A stretch of DNA of 64,000 nucleotides from Alteromonadaceae bacterium M269 (GTDB lineage: Bacteria; Pseudomonadota; Gammaproteobacteria; Enterobacterales; Alteromonadaceae), in NCBI GenBank assembly GCA_004353515.1, contig SMNZ01000002.1:1-64000 (forward strand), read 5' to 3'. The position numbers and the translations under genes are program-made. Numbering within the stretch: position 1 is the stretch's first letter; the number at the start of each line of letters is the position of its first letter. Below are positions 62,898 through 64,000 of this stretch, piece by piece. The notes under the pieces are model-generated. The model saw only the letters and a program-made list of their open reading frames with translations. It searched no databases and was not told the DNA's origin.

Positions 62898-63971
62898 TCA
62901 GGCGACAACAACCTGATTTCTGCCAAGTTGTTTTGCTCGATAAAGTGCTTTATCTGCAGCATCGATGGCTTGTTCCAAGTCATTCTGCTGCAACTCTAAA
63001 TGAGCAATGCCAAAGCTCGCTGTTACCCGAATCGGTCGCTCGCTATGCGTCAATTCTAGTGCTGCAAGACTTTGGCAGAGTTGTTCTGCAAGCTCAACAG
63101 CTTGTGATTTATCGTCATTATCGAGAAGCATAACGAACTCTTCTCCACCAAAACGACCAATCAAATCTGTGTTCTTAATCTTTTCACGTACGTTAGCAAC
63201 AGATTCAATGAGCACAGAATCACCTGCTGCATGACCATAGTTGTCGTTGATCGACTTAAAGTGATCGATGTCCCAATAAACTAGACATAAGCTTTGGCTT
63301 TTTCGGTTGTTAACGGCTTTATTCGCTAACTCGCAAAAACCTCTACGATTTAAAGCGCCTGTGAGTGGATCAGTTCTAGCAAATGCCTTCATTTCTTCTG
63401 ACAAGTCAGAAGCCACCATAAAGACGGTGAATAAGCCCATTGCCGTAAATGCCGCAGGCATGGTGACAAAATTTAGGTATGTGTAGATATCTCTGTAAAT
63501 AGGGTCGTAGTTGTCGCCTTGCATAAAGGCAAATACGGCTGATGCAAACTGGAACATAGAGAATAAAATGTAAGTCACAGATGTGCCAATTTCCGCCGGC
63601 AAAGGGCAATCTCTGTGCTTATATATAATGACTCCAACTATGACTAAGAGTAGGGAGTTGAAAATAACGTAGAGTGACATTTGCAACCCAACATGCGGGC
63701 TGATCATAGTAAAATAAAAAGTTGCTACGTACACCATTACCATGATGGCAACTAACCACTCGATTTTTATTTTCGATTTGGTCCTAAGCATATGTCCCCA
63801 AGACCCGCCAACAACAGTTACCATCGATAATAAAACAACGACCATCCAGTAGCTTTCAAATGAGGGGAAATCGTCTTTGAGAATATTGAACAGTCGCTGC
63901 ACAACCATGATCAAAAATGTAATCGCCCAAATGAGAATGTACTTCTTCTTTCCCATTTGATGCCATGCCAT
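62898..63971 (-). CDS. membrane diguanylate cyclase (GGDEF)
   Basis: A 357-aa protein with about six N-terminal membrane helices (residues 10-190) and a C-terminal GGDEF domain. The active-site motif is RFGGEEFVML, preceded by DPLTGALNRRGF and YWDIDHFKSINDNYGH. It should make c-di-GMP from GTP. There is no EAL domain. Its stop lies 2 nt from the stop of the convergent amidohydrolase gene. The gene appears complete; the promoter lies beyond the window. Confidence 0.92.
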   Translation of the reverse strand: MAWHQMGKKKYILIWAITFLIMVVQRLFNILKDDFPSFESYWMVVVLLSMVTVVGGSWGHMLRTKSKIKIEWLVAIMVMVYVATFYFTMISPHVGLQMSLYVIFNSLLLVIVGVIIYKHRDCPLPAEIGTSVTYILFSMFQFASAVFAFMQGDNYDPIYRDIYTYLNFVTMPAAFTAMGLFTVFMVASDLSEEMKAFARTDPLTGALNRRGFCELANKAVNNRKSQSLCLVYWDIDHFKSINDNYGHAAGDSVLIESVANVREKIKNTDLIGRFGGEEFVMLLDNDDKSQAVELAEQLCQSLAALELTHSERPIRVTASFGIAHLELQQNDLEQAIDAADKALYRAKQLGRNQVVVA

Positions 63972-64000
63972 AAAAAATATGGTTGATAGCGTTAGGCTAA

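Overview
The window looks like chromosome from a marine, chitin-degrading gammaproteobacterium. The evidence is the TonB-dependent receptor style, lipoboxes and Tat signal, an ECF sigma/FecR/receptor set, MurR-like RpiR and NagR-like GntR regulators, and REP repeats built on a TTCGCG-AGCAAGCT-CTCCTACAGG theme. Genus cannot be fixed from the sequence alone. No tRNA, rRNA or CRISPR array was seen.

1-8.4 kb is an integrated mobile element. It holds the N-terminal part of a Fic protein, an XRE regulator, a polytopic membrane protein, a tiny secreted peptide, the antirestriction gene ardA behind a hairpin-rich leader, several small unknown genes, a serine recombinase without a helix-turn-helix, a pair of paralogous microproteins, an Excalibur-domain protein and a DUF6538-type tyrosine integrase at the right edge. 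Three of the small genes (59, 56 and 31 aa) are very short, and the 31-aa one is a leader ORF that overlaps the next gene. Direct-repeat clusters sit near both ends of the visible part of the element.

8.5-19.4 kb is ordinary chromosome: secreted and membrane hypotheticals, a FIST / PAS-GGDEF-EAL c-di-GMP pair, an AhpD-like protein, a lipoprotein zincin and a TPR protein. The gaps carry REP elements, including a four-unit tandem array of about 86 bp, and one copy of a second dispersed repeat.

19.4-38.6 kb is an amino-sugar and D-amino-acid locus. A leftward operon (RpiR regulator, N-acyl-D-amino-acid deacylase, RidA, Na+/solute symporter, chitobiase-type GH20) diverges from a rightward one (D-serine-dehydratase-like PLP enzyme, second GH20, TonB receptor, SMP-30-like protein, GlcNAc kinase, CRTAC1-type lipoprotein). 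A 19-bp palindrome lies between them. The likely chemistry is uptake of GlcNAc oligomers, release and phosphorylation of GlcNAc, and deacylation and deamination of D-amino acids with RidA clearing the enamine/imine.

38.7-46.6 kb has an ECF sigma factor, FecR and an STN-containing TonB receptor that keeps a second internal signal peptide, divergent from a secreted subtilase with a PKD domain.

46.9-57 kb is a chitin locus under a GntR/UTRA regulator. The left arm is an aldo-keto reductase, a Tat lipoprotein sugar isomerase/epimerase-like protein, GH18 and a Gfo/Idh/MocA oxidoreductase. The right arm is an MFS transporter, a second Gfo/Idh/MocA protein and a GH18 lipoprotein. ATACCAAT half-sites occur at both promoters. 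An AA10 LPMO with a chitin-binding module follows. The oxidoreductase/isomerase set suggests oxidation-assisted breakdown of amino sugars inside the cell or periplasm.

57.2-64 kb has a third TonB receptor, an M14 carboxypeptidase, a second D-aminoacylase-like lipoprotein and a membrane diguanylate cyclase. The first three suggest uptake and trimming of peptides that contain D-residues, so peptidoglycan or similar material may be a substrate alongside chitin.
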